Source: Dehalogenimonas formicexedens
GTDB taxonomy: Bacteria > Chloroflexota > Dehalococcoidia > Dehalococcoidales > Dehalococcoidaceae
DNA: 64,000 nucleotides
Assembly: GCF_001953175.1 (NCBI RefSeq)
Contig: NZ_CP018258.1
Location: forward strand, 1,330,210 to 1,394,209
Direction: 5' to 3'
The notes below the pieces were generated by a model that saw only the letters and a program-made list of their open reading frames with translations, made no database searches and had not been told where the DNA came from. Shown one piece after another: positions 1-9,947 of the stretch. A program made the translations under genes and the position numbers. How positions within the stretch are numbered: position 1 is the stretch's first letter; every line of letters begins with the position of its first letter.

Positions 1-288
1 GGCGAAAATAAAACCGGAAATTCTCACCCAGTGATTGATCCTGGCAGATCTGGAGGACAGGATGAATCCCGCGAACAGAGCCTGGGTGAGGCCGGCAGCG
101 GCCATGCCGATCTGTTCCAGCCACCCGAAGGGATAGAATACCAGGTCGCTGATGGATTCTTTCAGCGGATTATACCCCGGATTCAGGCTGACCCCGATAG
201 CGTCGCAAATGACTACGGTGGCGGCTGCCAAACCGCAGATAACCGGAAGAGATGACGAAATGGTGTCGTGCAACCACTGTCGAGTCAC
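1..288 (-). CDS. DUF998-like integral membrane protein, C-terminus beyond the window
   Basis: Reading the minus strand from a GTG at 288 gives an uninterrupted frame of 96 codons that runs off the left edge. The N-terminal part is hydrophobic (two likely membrane segments, residues about 10-30 and 60-85) and contains NPLKESISDL followed by YPFGWLEQIG, which resembles the first loop of DUF998 membrane proteins. No Shine-Dalgarno sequence is visible. A TATAAT at 301-296 lies 7 nt upstream of the GTG, so the transcript may be leaderless. Function is unknown. The family assignment rests on a partial sequence. Confidence 0.6.
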   Translation of the reverse strand, partial: MTRQWLHDTISSSLPVICGLAAATVVICDAIGVSLNPGYNPLKESISDLVFYPFGWLEQIGMAAAGLTQALFAGFILSSRSARINHWVRISGFIFA

Positions 289-352
289 AATACTAATTAT
301 ACGTGACTCTTGAGGCAATATTGAAAATTGCGGTGTGACCCGAAGTTAATCC

Positions 353-1093
353 CTAGTGAATGTGGAGGACCTTGGAGAGGAAGGCACGGGACCGCTCTTC
401 CTTGGGATTGGTGAAAAAATCATGCGGTGACGCCATCTCAACTATGCGGCCTTCGTCCATAAATATCATGCGGTCGGCGGCTGCCCGGGCGAAGCCCATC
501 TCATGAGAAACAACCACCATGGTCATGCCCTCAGCGGCAAGCCCGGTCATGACGTCCAGAACTTCCTTGATCATCTCGGGATCGAGCGCCGATGTCGGTT
601 CATCGAACAGCATGATCTTGGGATTCATGGCCAGGGCCCGGGCAATGGCGACCCGCTGCTGCTGGCCGCCGGAAAGCTGACCGGGGAACGCCTTCTCTTT
701 TTCCGGGATACCCACTTTTTGAAGTAATTCCCGGGCGATTTTAACAGCCTCTTCTTTGCAGCGTTTGCGGACCTGGCACTGGGCCAGAACCAGATTGTCC
801 AGCACCGAAAGATGCGAAAAAAGGTTGAATTGCTGGAAAACCATGCCGACTTCCTGGCGTACCGCGTTTATATTTTCGGTACTATCGAGAGGAATTCCGT
901 CCACGGAGATACTGCCCGAGTTGTATTCCTCAAGCCGGTTTATACAACGCAAAAGAGTCGATTTGCCGGATCCTGAAGGCCCGATGATCACAACCACTTC
1001 ACCTTTTTCGACGGTCAGGCTCACCCCGCGCAGGGCGTGAACGCGGCCAAAGCGCTTATGAACATTTTCTATTTCGATAATCGGTTCGGGCAT
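353..1093 (-). CDS. glnQ: Polar amino acid ABC importer, ATP-binding subunit (GlnQ/HisP type)
   Basis: A 246-residue ATPase, the normal length for the GlnQ/HisP/ArtP family that powers uptake of polar amino acids. Walker A is GPSGSGKST (about residues 38-46), the signature is [15 protein letters not shown] (about 140-154) and Walker B is [14 protein letters not shown]. It is the last gene of a three-gene minus-strand operon after a periplasmic-type binding protein (1977-2747) and a permease (1096-1926). Its start lies 2 nt after the permease stop, so the two are probably translationally coupled. The substrate (glutamine, glutamate, arginine or other) cannot be read from the sequence, so the symbol denotes the family only. 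Confidence 0.95.
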   Translation of the reverse strand: MPEPIIEIENVHKRFGRVHALRGVSLTVEKGEVVVIIGPSGSGKSTLLRCINRLEEYNSGSISVDGIPLDSTENINAVRQEVGMVFQQFNLFSHLSVLDNLVLAQCQVRKRCKEEAVKIARELLQKVGIPEKEKAFPGQLSGGQQQRVAIARALAMNPKIMLFDEPTSALDPEMIKEVLDVMTGLAAEGMTMVVVSHEMGFARAAADRMIFMDEGRIVEMASPHDFFTNPKEERSRAFLSKVLHIH

Positions 1094-1095
1094 TC

Positions 1096-1926
1096 TTATC
1101 TTTCGTAGCGAGTCTTACGTTCGATAAACGAAACGATTCGCGCGGCAAACAGCGTCATGATCAGATAAAGAAGCGCTACCATTGTCCAGGTCTCAATGGG
1201 ACTGAAGTTGGTGGCCATGATCTCTCTTCCGCGGCGGGTCAGATCGGCAACGGCAACTACTGATACCAGCGAAGAATCTTTGAGCAAAGCGATGAACTCA
1301 TTGCCCATCGGCGGAAGAATAACCCTGAACGCCTGCGGCAAGACGACAAAACGCATCGCCTGGAAATGGCTCATGCCCAGACTCCTGGCAGCTTCCATTT
1401 GCCCTTTGGGAATACTCTGGATGCCTGCCCGGACAATCTCGCTCATATAGGCGCCGTAACAAACGGTGATGCCGATGATGGCGGTGACGATCGGATTGGC
1501 CTGGTAGTTGGCCAAAGCAGCAATGTGAACCCAGCCGCCGATTTTCTGCACGACAACCGGGGATACAAAATACCAGCCGATAAGCTGAACCAGAAGAGGG
1601 ATGCCTCGGATGATCTCGACGTAGAGTGTGGCGATGCCGAAAATTATTTTATTCTTAGCCAGCCTGCTTAAGCCACCCAACAAACCGAGCGCCACCATCA
1701 AAATGTAAGAAACGATGGTCACCAAAGCGGTGATAGCGATTCCGTCGGAGACGAAAGTAACGATATTTTTGAAGGGGTCAGGTTTGACTACGACAAGCAG
1801 GATGATCAATCCAGCCACGCCGGCGACAAGCCACCACCACGGATCCTGCCGGATATTGACCTCGCCGCCGGTGACGAATTTGAGCTCTTCTTTTGGAGCT
1901 ACAACTGGTTCTGTTTCTTGCTTCAT
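1096..1926 (-). CDS. Polar amino acid ABC importer, permease subunit (HisM/GlnP type)
   Basis: A 276-residue inner-membrane permease. It has a hydrophilic N-terminal extension of about 30 residues, a first membrane segment at about 31-47, and the HisM/GlnP-type core with [10 protein letters not shown] and the EAA loop [22 protein letters not shown] (given in parts: [10 protein letters not shown], then [14 protein letters not shown]), which docks to the ATPase. It sits between the substrate-binding protein gene and the ATPase gene. A strong intrinsic terminator (1933-1965) separates it from the upstream binding-protein gene, so its expression should be lower than that of the binding protein. 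The substrate is unknown. Confidence 0.93.
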   Translation of the reverse strand: MKQETEPVVAPKEELKFVTGGEVNIRQDPWWWLVAGVAGLIILLVVVKPDPFKNIVTFVSDGIAITALVTIVSYILMVALGLLGGLSRLAKNKIIFGIATLYVEIIRGIPLLVQLIGWYFVSPVVVQKIGGWVHIAALANYQANPIVTAIIGITVCYGAYMSEIVRAGIQSIPKGQMEAARSLGMSHFQAMRFVVLPQAFRVILPPMGNEFIALLKDSSLVSVVAVADLTRRGREIMATNFSPIETWTMVALLYLIMTLFAARIVSFIERKTRYER

Positions 1927-1932
1927 GATGGT

Positions 1933-1965
1933 AAAAAAGAGAGGGTGCTTTTCAGCACCCTCTCT
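1933..1965 (-). terminator. Intercistronic terminator between binding-protein and permease genes
   Basis: A perfect 12-bp inverted repeat AGAGAGGGTGCT / AGCACCCTCTCT (1938-1949 and 1954-1965) with a 4-nt loop. On the minus strand it is followed by six T residues. It lies between the binding-protein gene stop and the permease start inside one operon, the usual arrangement for making more binding protein than membrane complex by partial termination. Confidence 0.85.
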
Positions 1966-1976
1966 GATTCAGTTCC

Positions 1977-2747
1977 TTATCCTGCAAGCCATTTGGTGAC
2001 GAGTTGGTCGATGGTGCCGTCTGACTTGATCTGAGACAGGCCCTGGTTGATCTTATTCAGCAGGTCTGTTTTACCCTTGGCGACGGCAATGCCGTAATCC
2101 TCAGTGGAAAGGGCTGATCCGACCGTCTTGAGCGCCGTGGAATTCTTTTTAACGTAGTTATTGGCAATGGGGGTATCGCAGATGACGGCATCGATCTGGC
2201 CGTTCAACAGATCCTGGAAAGCCAACCCGATCTCATCATATGACCTGACCGTGGCGTTGGGGATGTCTTGTGCCAGTACCTCGCCGGTGGTTCCCAGTTG
2301 GGCGCCGATCTTTTTCCCAGACAGAGATGCCTGACCGGTGATGGTCGTGTTATTCAGTTTGACAGTAATCATTTGACCGGCGGTGAAGTAAGGATCGGAG
2401 AACATCATCTGGGCTGCCCGTTCAGGAGTGATGGTTATCGAAGAAATGGCCGCATCATACGTACCTTGCGCCATTCCGGCGAGTAGCGGATCGAAGCCGA
2501 CGTTGACATACTCTATCTCCAAATTGACTTTGGCGGCGATGGCATTGAGCAAGTCGATGTCAAAGCCCTCGATCTTCTTGGTGGTCTCGTTCACATACTC
2601 GAACGGCGCCCAGGTGGCGTCAGTGGCTACGCGAATCTTAAGAGGACCGGCGGAGGTGGTGTTGCTAGTCCCGCCATTAGAACAACCCGGCAATGCCAAA
2701 GCCAACATGGCGACAACGGCGATTGCCAACCAGGTAAACTTTTTCAC
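1977..2747 (-). CDS. Polar amino acid ABC importer, substrate-binding lipoprotein (SBP_bac_3)
   Basis: A 256-residue extracytoplasmic solute-binding protein. The lipoprotein signal peptide ends in LALPGC (Cys about residue 22). The mature part carries family-3 features: RVATDATWAPFEYVNE, then GFDIDLLNAIAAK, and ATPERAAQMMFSDPYF-like text (ITPERAAQMMFSDPYF). The start is a GTG at 2747, preceded by an excellent Shine-Dalgarno AAGGAGGAG. It is the first gene of the importer operon and is followed by an intrinsic terminator. It captures an amino acid for the permease/ATPase pair downstream. The ligand is not predictable from the sequence alone. Confidence 0.93.
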   Translation of the reverse strand: MKKFTWLAIAVVAMLALALPGCSNGGTSNTTSAGPLKIRVATDATWAPFEYVNETTKKIEGFDIDLLNAIAAKVNLEIEYVNVGFDPLLAGMAQGTYDAAISSITITPERAAQMMFSDPYFTAGQMITVKLNNTTITGQASLSGKKIGAQLGTTGEVLAQDIPNATVRSYDEIGLAFQDLLNGQIDAVICDTPIANNYVKKNSTALKTVGSALSTEDYGIAVAKGKTDLLNKINQGLSQIKSDGTIDQLVTKWLAG

Positions 2748-3634
2748 GATTCTCCTCCTTAGAGAATAGATTCAGAATGCCCAAGTTTACATTATCAGGG
2801 GATATTATGTCTAACGTTTTTGAGCTAATTTTGATATGTAGAAAGAACTGTTATAGCATTAACGCGCCGGTACCCAATTACTTCCCGTGTGATCAGCCCG
2901 AGACGGCCGGTTCTGGCCGTGGCGTGAGGCTAAGTTCGAGTGTTGAGATAATACCACTGGCAAGGATCGCCAGGAAAGCAGCAGGCAACGTTCCTTCAAG
3001 AATAAAAGCAGGATTGAACCGGACCAATCCGGCTATAACAGGGGAGCCGAGCCCGCCGGCGCCGATGACCGCCCCGATCATGGCGGTACCGATGTTGATC
3101 ATCACCGAGATGCGGATACCCCCCAGAATCACTGGCGCGCCCAGGGGCAACTCCACCAGCCACAATCTCTGCAACGGAGTCATGCCGACTCCCGAGGCCG
3201 AATCTATAACCGTCGCCGGGATGCCGTTCAAAGCCACCGCCGTGCTGGCAACTATCGGGAAAAGCCCGTAAAGGAAGAGGGCAAAAACGGTAGGTTTGAA
3301 ACCAAATCCAAAAGCCGGGACTGCCAGCGCCAAAACAGCGACAGGCGGGAACGTTTGGGCCAGGGAAGTAAGGTGTGTAGCCATAGGCTGAAGGCTCCGC
3401 CCGATCTTCCGGGTAATGAGAATGCCCAGGGGCAATCCAAGGGCTATCGACAGTGCAGAGGAAACGGAGACGATCCGGAGGTGCTCGACAACAAACACCC
3501 AGAGGGGCGCCCTGGGATGCAGCACCTGGTCCTGGGCTGGGAAAAGGAATCCCAGGACCGCTTGCCACCAACTATCATTGGCGACGATCACCATAAATAG
3601 AACGGTAAAAACCGCCAGTACGAGCCAGCGGAGT

Positions 3635-4725
<1,091 letters not shown>

Positions 4726-4729
<4 letters not shown>

Positions 4730-5883
4730 GCCGTTACCATCCCCGGGAGAGAGGCTTTCAATCTTTCCTCGAGAAACTGGAAAATACCGTTGATGACGAG
4801 CGCCAGGACGACTACGGAAATGGCGCCCATCAGGATCAGATCGGAGGCCGCCTGTTCAAGCCCCTGAAAAATGAAAAAGCCGAGGCCTCCGGCCCCGATC
4901 AGGGCAGCTACCGCGGTTCCTCCGACCGCCTGGACGGCGGCAATTCGCAGTCCGGATAAAATGGTCGGGGCGGCAAGGGGCATTTCAACTTTCAATAACA
5001 GTTGCCGGGAGCTCATACCGATACCGGCGCCGGCATCCCTGATGTCTTTGGCTACACCTTTTATGCCGGAAAATGTGTTCTGGGCGATGGGCAACAGAGA
5101 ATAAAGGGTTATTGCGATGATAGCCGGTAACAACCCGATCCCGGAAATACCCAGACCGGGGATAGCCTGGCGCAGCGCCGAGAGAGCTACCAGCAGTAAG
5201 CCGAATAACGCCAGGCTGGGAATAGTCTGAATGACGCCGAAGAGGTACAGAACTGGGGCGGCAAATCTGGACTTGGCCGCAATAATTCCCGTCGGCAGAC
5301 CGATGACTATCGCGGCGCCGATGCTGACCCCGAATATTAACAGGTGCCTCAGCAGTTCCTGAAAAAAGCGGGAGCTCTGATTTTGATACTCCACCACAAA
5401 TGAGAAACCATTGAGTAACCCTGAGGCCGCCGCGGCTACCACAATCAGGGGGCCCGAGGCGGTGATTAGAGTCCTGGCAGGCTGGCCTGGCCTGGAGGCG
5501 GCAAAATACAACAGGTAAACCGCCAGCGCGGAAAGCCAGAAGCCGCCGGAAGGGCTGACGCGGGTTAATTCAGGTGCCCCCGAAAGAAGATTCCTGGCCC
5601 CGATTCCGGCCCCCGGTACCAATAAAACCAGGGTCACAAATGAGAGACCTGCGACGCCGTACATCGATAGCCGGGAATTCCGGTACACGGCGGCGGCGGC
5701 ACAAGCCAACCACGAGATCAAAAGGAGGACGGCTACCGGCAGGTCGAGACTTTGAAAAAAGCCTATCCCGTCACCGGTGACCAGGCGATTGGCTTTAAGT
5801 TTAAAAAAATCCGGGATGGCTGCCGATAACCCCAGTACCGCGGCCACCACCAGCACCGGGTTTATCTCCGGCTTGCGCGTCAT
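4726..5883 (-). CDS. Osmoprotectant ABC importer, long permease (YehY/OpuB type)
   Basis: A 385-residue membrane protein. The first 170 residues hold about four extra membrane segments. The C-terminal 200 residues are the ProW/OpuB permease core (GVSIGAAIVIGLPTGIIAAK, GIGMSSRQLLLKVEMPLAAP, ALIGAGGLGFFIF). The N-terminal extension and the pairing with a shorter permease resemble the YehZYXW (OsmF) arrangement rather than classic OpuA. It starts directly after the binding-protein stop and overlaps the ATPase start by 4 nt. Confidence 0.92.
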
Positions 5884-6822
5884 TTAAGGAACAAATCCCT
5901 TGGATTTCAGGTAATCTTGCACGACCGAAGCAACGTTCTTGCCTTCGACCTGGACACTGGCGTTCAACGTCTGCAGGGTAACGAGGTCGAGAGAGGCGAA
6001 AACGGGATTGAGAATACCGGCCAACTGAGGATATTTATCGAAGACGACTCCCCGCACGATCGGCGCCGGCGCGTAATAGGGCTGGGCGTGACGGTTGTCC
6101 TGAAGAACAACCAGGTTGAGCGCCGCCAGTCCCCCGTCAGTGCCGAAAGCCATGGCCGCATTGACCCCGCTGGTGCCTTCCGCCGCCGCCTTTTCAGTGG
6201 CCGCCGTACCGCCGAGAGAGACCACCACCTGTTGATTGGCGCCGAGGTTGAAACCATAGACCGATTCAAAGGCGGGTAAAGCCACGGCGCTGGTCAGGAA
6301 CTCCTCCGAAGCGGCGATCTTGAAATTTCCGCCTTTGTTGATATAGGCGGCGAGGTCATCCAGGGTAACAAGGTTATTGCTGCTGGCAAAGGACTTGGGG
6401 ACGGCTATCGCCCAGGTATTGTTAGCGGGTGCGGGCTGCAGCCAAACAATGTTATTTTGCTGTTTATCTAGCGTCTTCACCTCTTGATAGCCGGCTTGGA
6501 AGTCCTGCCAGACCGGGGAATTCTCTTCATTGAAGAAGAAGGCGCCGTTGCCGGTGTACTCAGGGTAGATGTCGATATCCCCGTTGATCAGGGCCGACCT
6601 CACAATGTCGGTCTGGCCGGTGGACGAATGGTCGATTACAGTGAATCCGTTTGCCCGGAGCATCTGTATGATAACCTGAGCGAGCACTGTGGCTTCAGTA
6701 TCCAGCTTGGACCCTACAGTCACCGGGCCTTTCGAGGTGGTTGAACCGGGATTGTTACCGCAGGCGCCAAGGAATGAACTCAAAATTACGGCCAGCCCGA
6801 GGATTGACAATTTCAGTCTCAT
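5884..6822 (-). CDS. Osmoprotectant ABC importer, substrate-binding lipoprotein (OpuAC/OsmF type)
   Basis: A 312-residue lipoprotein with a signal peptide ending in FLGAC (Cys about residue 21). The mature part has the OpuAC/OsmF pattern: TVGSKLDTEATVLAQVI near the start, DIYPEYTGNGAFFFNEE, then a C-terminal lobe. It is the first gene of the four-gene minus-strand operon and shares no spacer with the next gene (stop and start abut). Known relatives bind quaternary amines such as betaine, choline or carnitine. I cannot assign the exact ligand. Confidence 0.92.
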   Translation of the reverse strand: MRLKLSILGLAVILSSFLGACGNNPGSTTSKGPVTVGSKLDTEATVLAQVIIQMLRANGFTVIDHSSTGQTDIVRSALINGDIDIYPEYTGNGAFFFNEENSPVWQDFQAGYQEVKTLDKQQNNIVWLQPAPANNTWAIAVPKSFASSNNLVTLDDLAAYINKGGNFKIAASEEFLTSAVALPAFESVYGFNLGANQQVVVSLGGTAATEKAAAEGTSGVNAAMAFGTDGGLAALNLVVLQDNRHAQPYYAPAPIVRGVVFDKYPQLAGILNPVFASLDLVTLQTLNASVQVEGKNVASVVQDYLKSKGFVP

Positions 6823-6896
6823 GATCCCGCTCCCGAAGTAAACTTAACCATTTCATTATAGGTGATTAGCAAACGGGGGCAAAACAATTCCGGTGT

Positions 6897-6926
6897 TTGC
6901 GCCGACTCTGATCAATAAGGCATAAT
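6897..6926 (+). promoter_or_regulatory. Putative sigma-70-type promoter
   Basis: TTGCGC (6897-6902) and CATAAT (6921-6926) are separated by 18 bp and lie 8 nt upstream of the ATG of the 27-codon ORF at 6935. They could drive that peptide and the radical SAM operon downstream. Seen by eye only. Confidence 0.4.
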
Positions 6927-6934
6927 TTCCGGCA

Positions 6935-7018
6935 ATGGTGATCATTCTTATCAGCGCGGTTGTTGTCATCTACCTGGCGGTGTGGGTTATCGCCGGCGTG
7001 TACAGGCATCTGCAATGA
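6935..7018 (+). CDS. Possible 27-residue single-membrane-span peptide
   Basis: An ATG at 6935 opens a 27-codon frame ending in TGA. The translation is almost entirely hydrophobic (VIILISAVVVIYLAVWVIAG) and ends in a short basic tail (YRHLQ), as in small single-pass membrane proteins. A promoter-like pair lies immediately upstream, with the start codon 8 nt after the -10, so it would be leaderless. It precedes the radical SAM/cbiZ genes by about 50 nt. It may be a real micropeptide or chance; conservation is needed to decide. Confidence 0.35.
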   Translation: MVIILISAVVVIYLAVWVIAGVYRHLQ

Positions 7019-7071
7019 CCGGGCGCCGATATCCATTCAGTGATCAGCCTTAGGATTTGAGATTTCAACGC

Positions 7072-8487
7072 ATGCGTATCCTTTTAGTGAATCCGGCGAG
7101 AAAACACCTGGCCACCTTCGGCCATCACAGCGTGTTTCCCAACAGTTTACTGTACATCGCCGCCGTGCTGGAGCAGGCGGGCCATGACGTCAAGATCTAT
7201 GACAACCAGGTGGACCTGCGCGAGCCCAGGGACTTTGTGGACTGGAATCCGCGGTTAGTCGGTTTCTCCGTACTCTCCGGGCCGAACATCGCCGAAGCTA
7301 TCGAGCAAACAAAGCAATTTAAAACCCTGTTGCCGGGAGTGAAAACAGTCTGGGGGAACGTCCATCCCAGCGTCCTGCCAGAGCAGACGATCGATGAGGA
7401 TTACATCGATTACCTGTGCGTGGGAGCCGGCGAATACATGATGGCAGACCTGGCCAGCTTCCTCGAGACGGGCACACCTCCGGTCGACCGGATAAAAGGC
7501 CTGGTGTGGAAAGACGATGGCAAGGTCGTTTTCAACGAACCCTCCAAGTTCATCGAAAACCTGGACGAACTTCCCGATCCGGCGTGGCACCTCATCGACG
7601 TTCCCAGGTACTGGGAAAAATCGCTCAACACGTCCCGGGGTTGCCCTTCAAAGTGCACCTTTTGCTATTCGCCTCTGTTCTACAAGGGGTATTCGGGCGA
7701 CCTGTCGGCCGGCCGCATTGTGTCCCAAATCGAACACCTTCACAAAACTTATGGCGTGAAGTTTGTACGATTCTTTGAAGACACTTTCACCTGCAACCGC
7801 GACCGTTTGCGCGAATTTTGCCGTCTGATGATCGAGAAGAGAATGCCGGTTCAGTGGGACTGCGACTCGCGCATCGGCTTGTCGGATGAAGACATCGGGC
7901 TGATGTCCAAAGCCGGCTGCGTCAGCGTCGGCCTGGGTATCGAGAGCGGATCGCCCCGCATCATCAAGTTCATCAAAAAAGGCATCACGGTCAAGGCGGT
8001 GGAAGAGACGATAGCCCGGCTTGCACGCCACAAGATCATGCCTCGGCTGTATTTCATCGCTGAACTGCCGACGGAGACGATTGAAGAATTCCGGGAGACC
8101 CAGGACCTGATCAAACGCCTGGACAGACCGCCTTACCAGTACATGCCTTATAATCCTTTCCCCGGCACCGTCCTGTATGATTATTGCATCAAGGAGGGCT
8201 TGATCAAGGCACCGTCAAGCCTTGCGGAATGGGCCAAAGTTGTGACGCTCCGGGCGGCGAACCCTGATTACTTGAAAGTGCCCCCTGAAATGCTGGATAA
8301 AGCCCTAGACGATTTAAGGAACATGTATTTTCTGCGGCCGCTGCGCTTCGCCTTGCGCCATATGCCATTCTATTTCATCCGTTTGAGGCCATGGCCGCAC
8401 GAGTTATGGAAAGGCATAAAACGGTTCATCCTTTACTTCAACACCCGGCCGGTACCGGAGGGCAAGGTCAGGGGGCAGTTACGATAA
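7072..8487 (+). CDS. B12-binding-domain radical SAM protein, copy 1
   Basis: About 471 residues. The N-terminal third has the Rossmann-like B12-binding-type fold of this superfamily (starts MRILLVNPARK; GFSVLSGPNIAEAIEQ; PGVKTVWGNVHPS). The radical SAM core contains the [4Fe-4S] motif CxxxCxxC in RGCPSKCTFCY (about residues 193-203 of the chosen frame) and GLGIESGSPRIIKFIKKG. The C-terminal 100 residues are specific to this subgroup. The start is set at the ATG 7072 because the paralogue at 8535 begins at the same point; an upstream TTG at 7057 would add five residues. The substrate is unknown. Proteins of this type commonly catalyse methylation or C-C bond chemistry. Confidence 0.9.
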   Translation: MRILLVNPARKHLATFGHHSVFPNSLLYIAAVLEQAGHDVKIYDNQVDLREPRDFVDWNPRLVGFSVLSGPNIAEAIEQTKQFKTLLPGVKTVWGNVHPSVLPEQTIDEDYIDYLCVGAGEYMMADLASFLETGTPPVDRIKGLVWKDDGKVVFNEPSKFIENLDELPDPAWHLIDVPRYWEKSLNTSRGCPSKCTFCYSPLFYKGYSGDLSAGRIVSQIEHLHKTYGVKFVRFFEDTFTCNRDRLREFCRLMIEKRMPVQWDCDSRIGLSDEDIGLMSKAGCVSVGLGIESGSPRIIKFIKKGITVKAVEETIARLARHKIMPRLYFIAELPTETIEEFRETQDLIKRLDRPPYQYMPYNPFPGTVLYDYCIKEGLIKAPSSLAEWAKVVTLRAANPDYLKVPPEMLDKALDDLRNMYFLRPLRFALRHMPFYFIRLRPWPHELWKGIKRFILYFNTRPVPEGKVRGQLR

Positions 8488-8495
8488 CCAGCATC

Positions 8496-8523
8496 GAGAT
8501 TATTCGCTGCGCTCAGAATGACA
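8496..8523. repeat. Possible interspersed repeat unit (TTCGCTGCGCTCAGAATGAC type)
   Basis: The 28 bases between the two radical SAM genes contain TTCGCTGCGCTCAGAATGAC, which I recognise as a short element that recurs in intergenic DNA of several bacterial genomes, including Chloroflexota. Only one copy is in the window, so repetition is recalled rather than seen. Confidence 0.4.
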
Positions 8524-8534
8524 AATCGTAGTAG

Positions 8535-9947
8535 ATGCGTGTTTTACTAGTCAACCCGGCTAAACGTTTCAAGGGGTTCCTCGGCAAGACGAGATCCCTG
8601 CAGCCGACCGTGCTGCCGAATTCCCTGCTCTACATCGGGGCTGTACTGGAGCGGGGCGGTCACCAGGTGATGATTTGGGACCAGCAGGTAGACAGCCGGC
8701 AACCAAACGACTTCTTCACCACGTTCAAACCTCAGATTGTCGGTTTTTCCGTTTCGGTCGGAGGCATCATTTACGAGGCCATCGAACAATCCAAGGATTT
8801 CAAACGCCTCGATCCCTCGATCAAAATAGCCTGGGGAAATGTTCACCCGAGCATGCTCCCCGAGCAAACTTTAACCGAGGATTATGTCGACTACGTCGCC
8901 ATCGGACCCGGCGAGTACACCATGTTGGAACTGGCCGATCACCTTGACAAAGGCACCCCCGACTCTCTCTCCGGCATCAACGGACTTGCCTACAAGCAGA
9001 ACGGTAAAATCATCGTCAACCCGGACCGCCCATTCATCAAGGACCTCGATGAACTGCCGGACCCCGCCTGGCACCTGGTGCCCATGGAGGACTACTGGGA
9101 AAAATCCCTGAACACCTCCCGCGGCTGCCCCAGCAAATGCATCTTCTGCTACAACCCGCCGTTCCACAAAGGCCAGCTCGGCGAGTTCTCCGCCGAACGC
9201 ATCGTATCCCAGATGGAGATCCTCAAGAAACGCTACGGAGTGACCCTTTTCCGTTTCTTCGAGGACGATTTCTGCCACAACCGGCCACGGCTGCATCGTT
9301 TCTGTAAACTTGTGATCGAAAAGAAAATGCATATCCGCTGGGATTGCGACGCTCGAGCCGGCTTGACCGAGGAGGACGTCCGCTTGATGAAGAAAAGCGG
9401 CTGCGCCTCAGTCGGCTTTGGTGTGGAGAGCGGTTCGACGCGAATGCTCAAATTTATCAGGAAGACGGCTAACCTGGAGGACATCAAGCAGACCTTCAGG
9501 CTGCTGGTGAAATTTAAAATCCTGCCGAAGTTGTATCTGATATCGGAGTTACCAACCGAAACCGTCGAGGACTTCGAGGCCACCAAACACCTCATCAAGG
9601 AACTCGGCAACCCGCCGCACCAATACGTGTCTTACCTGCCCTATCCGGGCACGGGGCTTTATGACTATTGCGTCGCCCGCGGGTTACAGCCTCCCAAAAC
9701 CACGGAAGAATGGGCTGATTTCATTTCTCAACCAGATTGCGGCATTAGGTGGTCGGAAGTGCCCAAAGAAATGACCGCCGCTTTCAAGGAAAAACTGGTA
9801 AAATACTACTTCTGGCGGCGGACGTTCTTTGCGCTGAGGCACGGCATGTTCTCGTTCTACATCCCGGTCAACCCCAGCCCGAAGGAATTCCTCAGGGTCA
9901 TCCGCTTCTGGTGGAGGTATTATGTCACTCGACCCTTGCACGGCTGA
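8535..9947 (+). CDS. B12-binding-domain radical SAM protein, copy 2
   Basis: A 470-residue paralogue of the gene at 7072, colinear over its full length and with long identical stretches. It has the same MR-LLVNPAK start, GNVHPSMLPEQTL in the B12-type domain, and the [4Fe-4S] motif in RGCPSKCIFCYNPPF, followed by GFGVESGSTRMLKFI. The pair is clearly a tandem duplication that has diverged. No Shine-Dalgarno is evident at its ATG, and the 47-nt spacer consists largely of a repeat-like sequence. It overlaps cbiZ by 26 nt, so the two are probably co-translated. Substrate unknown. Confidence 0.9.
   Translation: MRVLLVNPAKRFKGFLGKTRSLQPTVLPNSLLYIGAVLERGGHQVMIWDQQVDSRQPNDFFTTFKPQIVGFSVSVGGIIYEAIEQSKDFKRLDPSIKIAWGNVHPSMLPEQTLTEDYVDYVAIGPGEYTMLELADHLDKGTPDSLSGINGLAYKQNGKIIVNPDRPFIKDLDELPDPAWHLVPMEDYWEKSLNTSRGCPSKCIFCYNPPFHKGQLGEFSAERIVSQMEILKKRYGVTLFRFFEDDFCHNRPRLHRFCKLVIEKKMHIRWDCDARAGLTEEDVRLMKKSGCASVGFGVESGSTRMLKFIRKTANLEDIKQTFRLLVKFKILPKLYLISELPTETVEDFEATKHLIKELGNPPHQYVSYLPYPGTGLYDYCVARGLQPPKTTEEWADFISQPDCGIRWSEVPKEMTAAFKEKLVKYYFWRRTFFALRHGMFSFYIPVNPSPKEFLRVIRFWWRYYVTRPLHG

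Noticed and set aside
6823-7071. Cobalamin riboswitch before the radical SAM/cbiZ genes
   Set aside because: The gap is short and shows no B12-box-like conserved core. Only a promoter-like pair and a small frame are visible.
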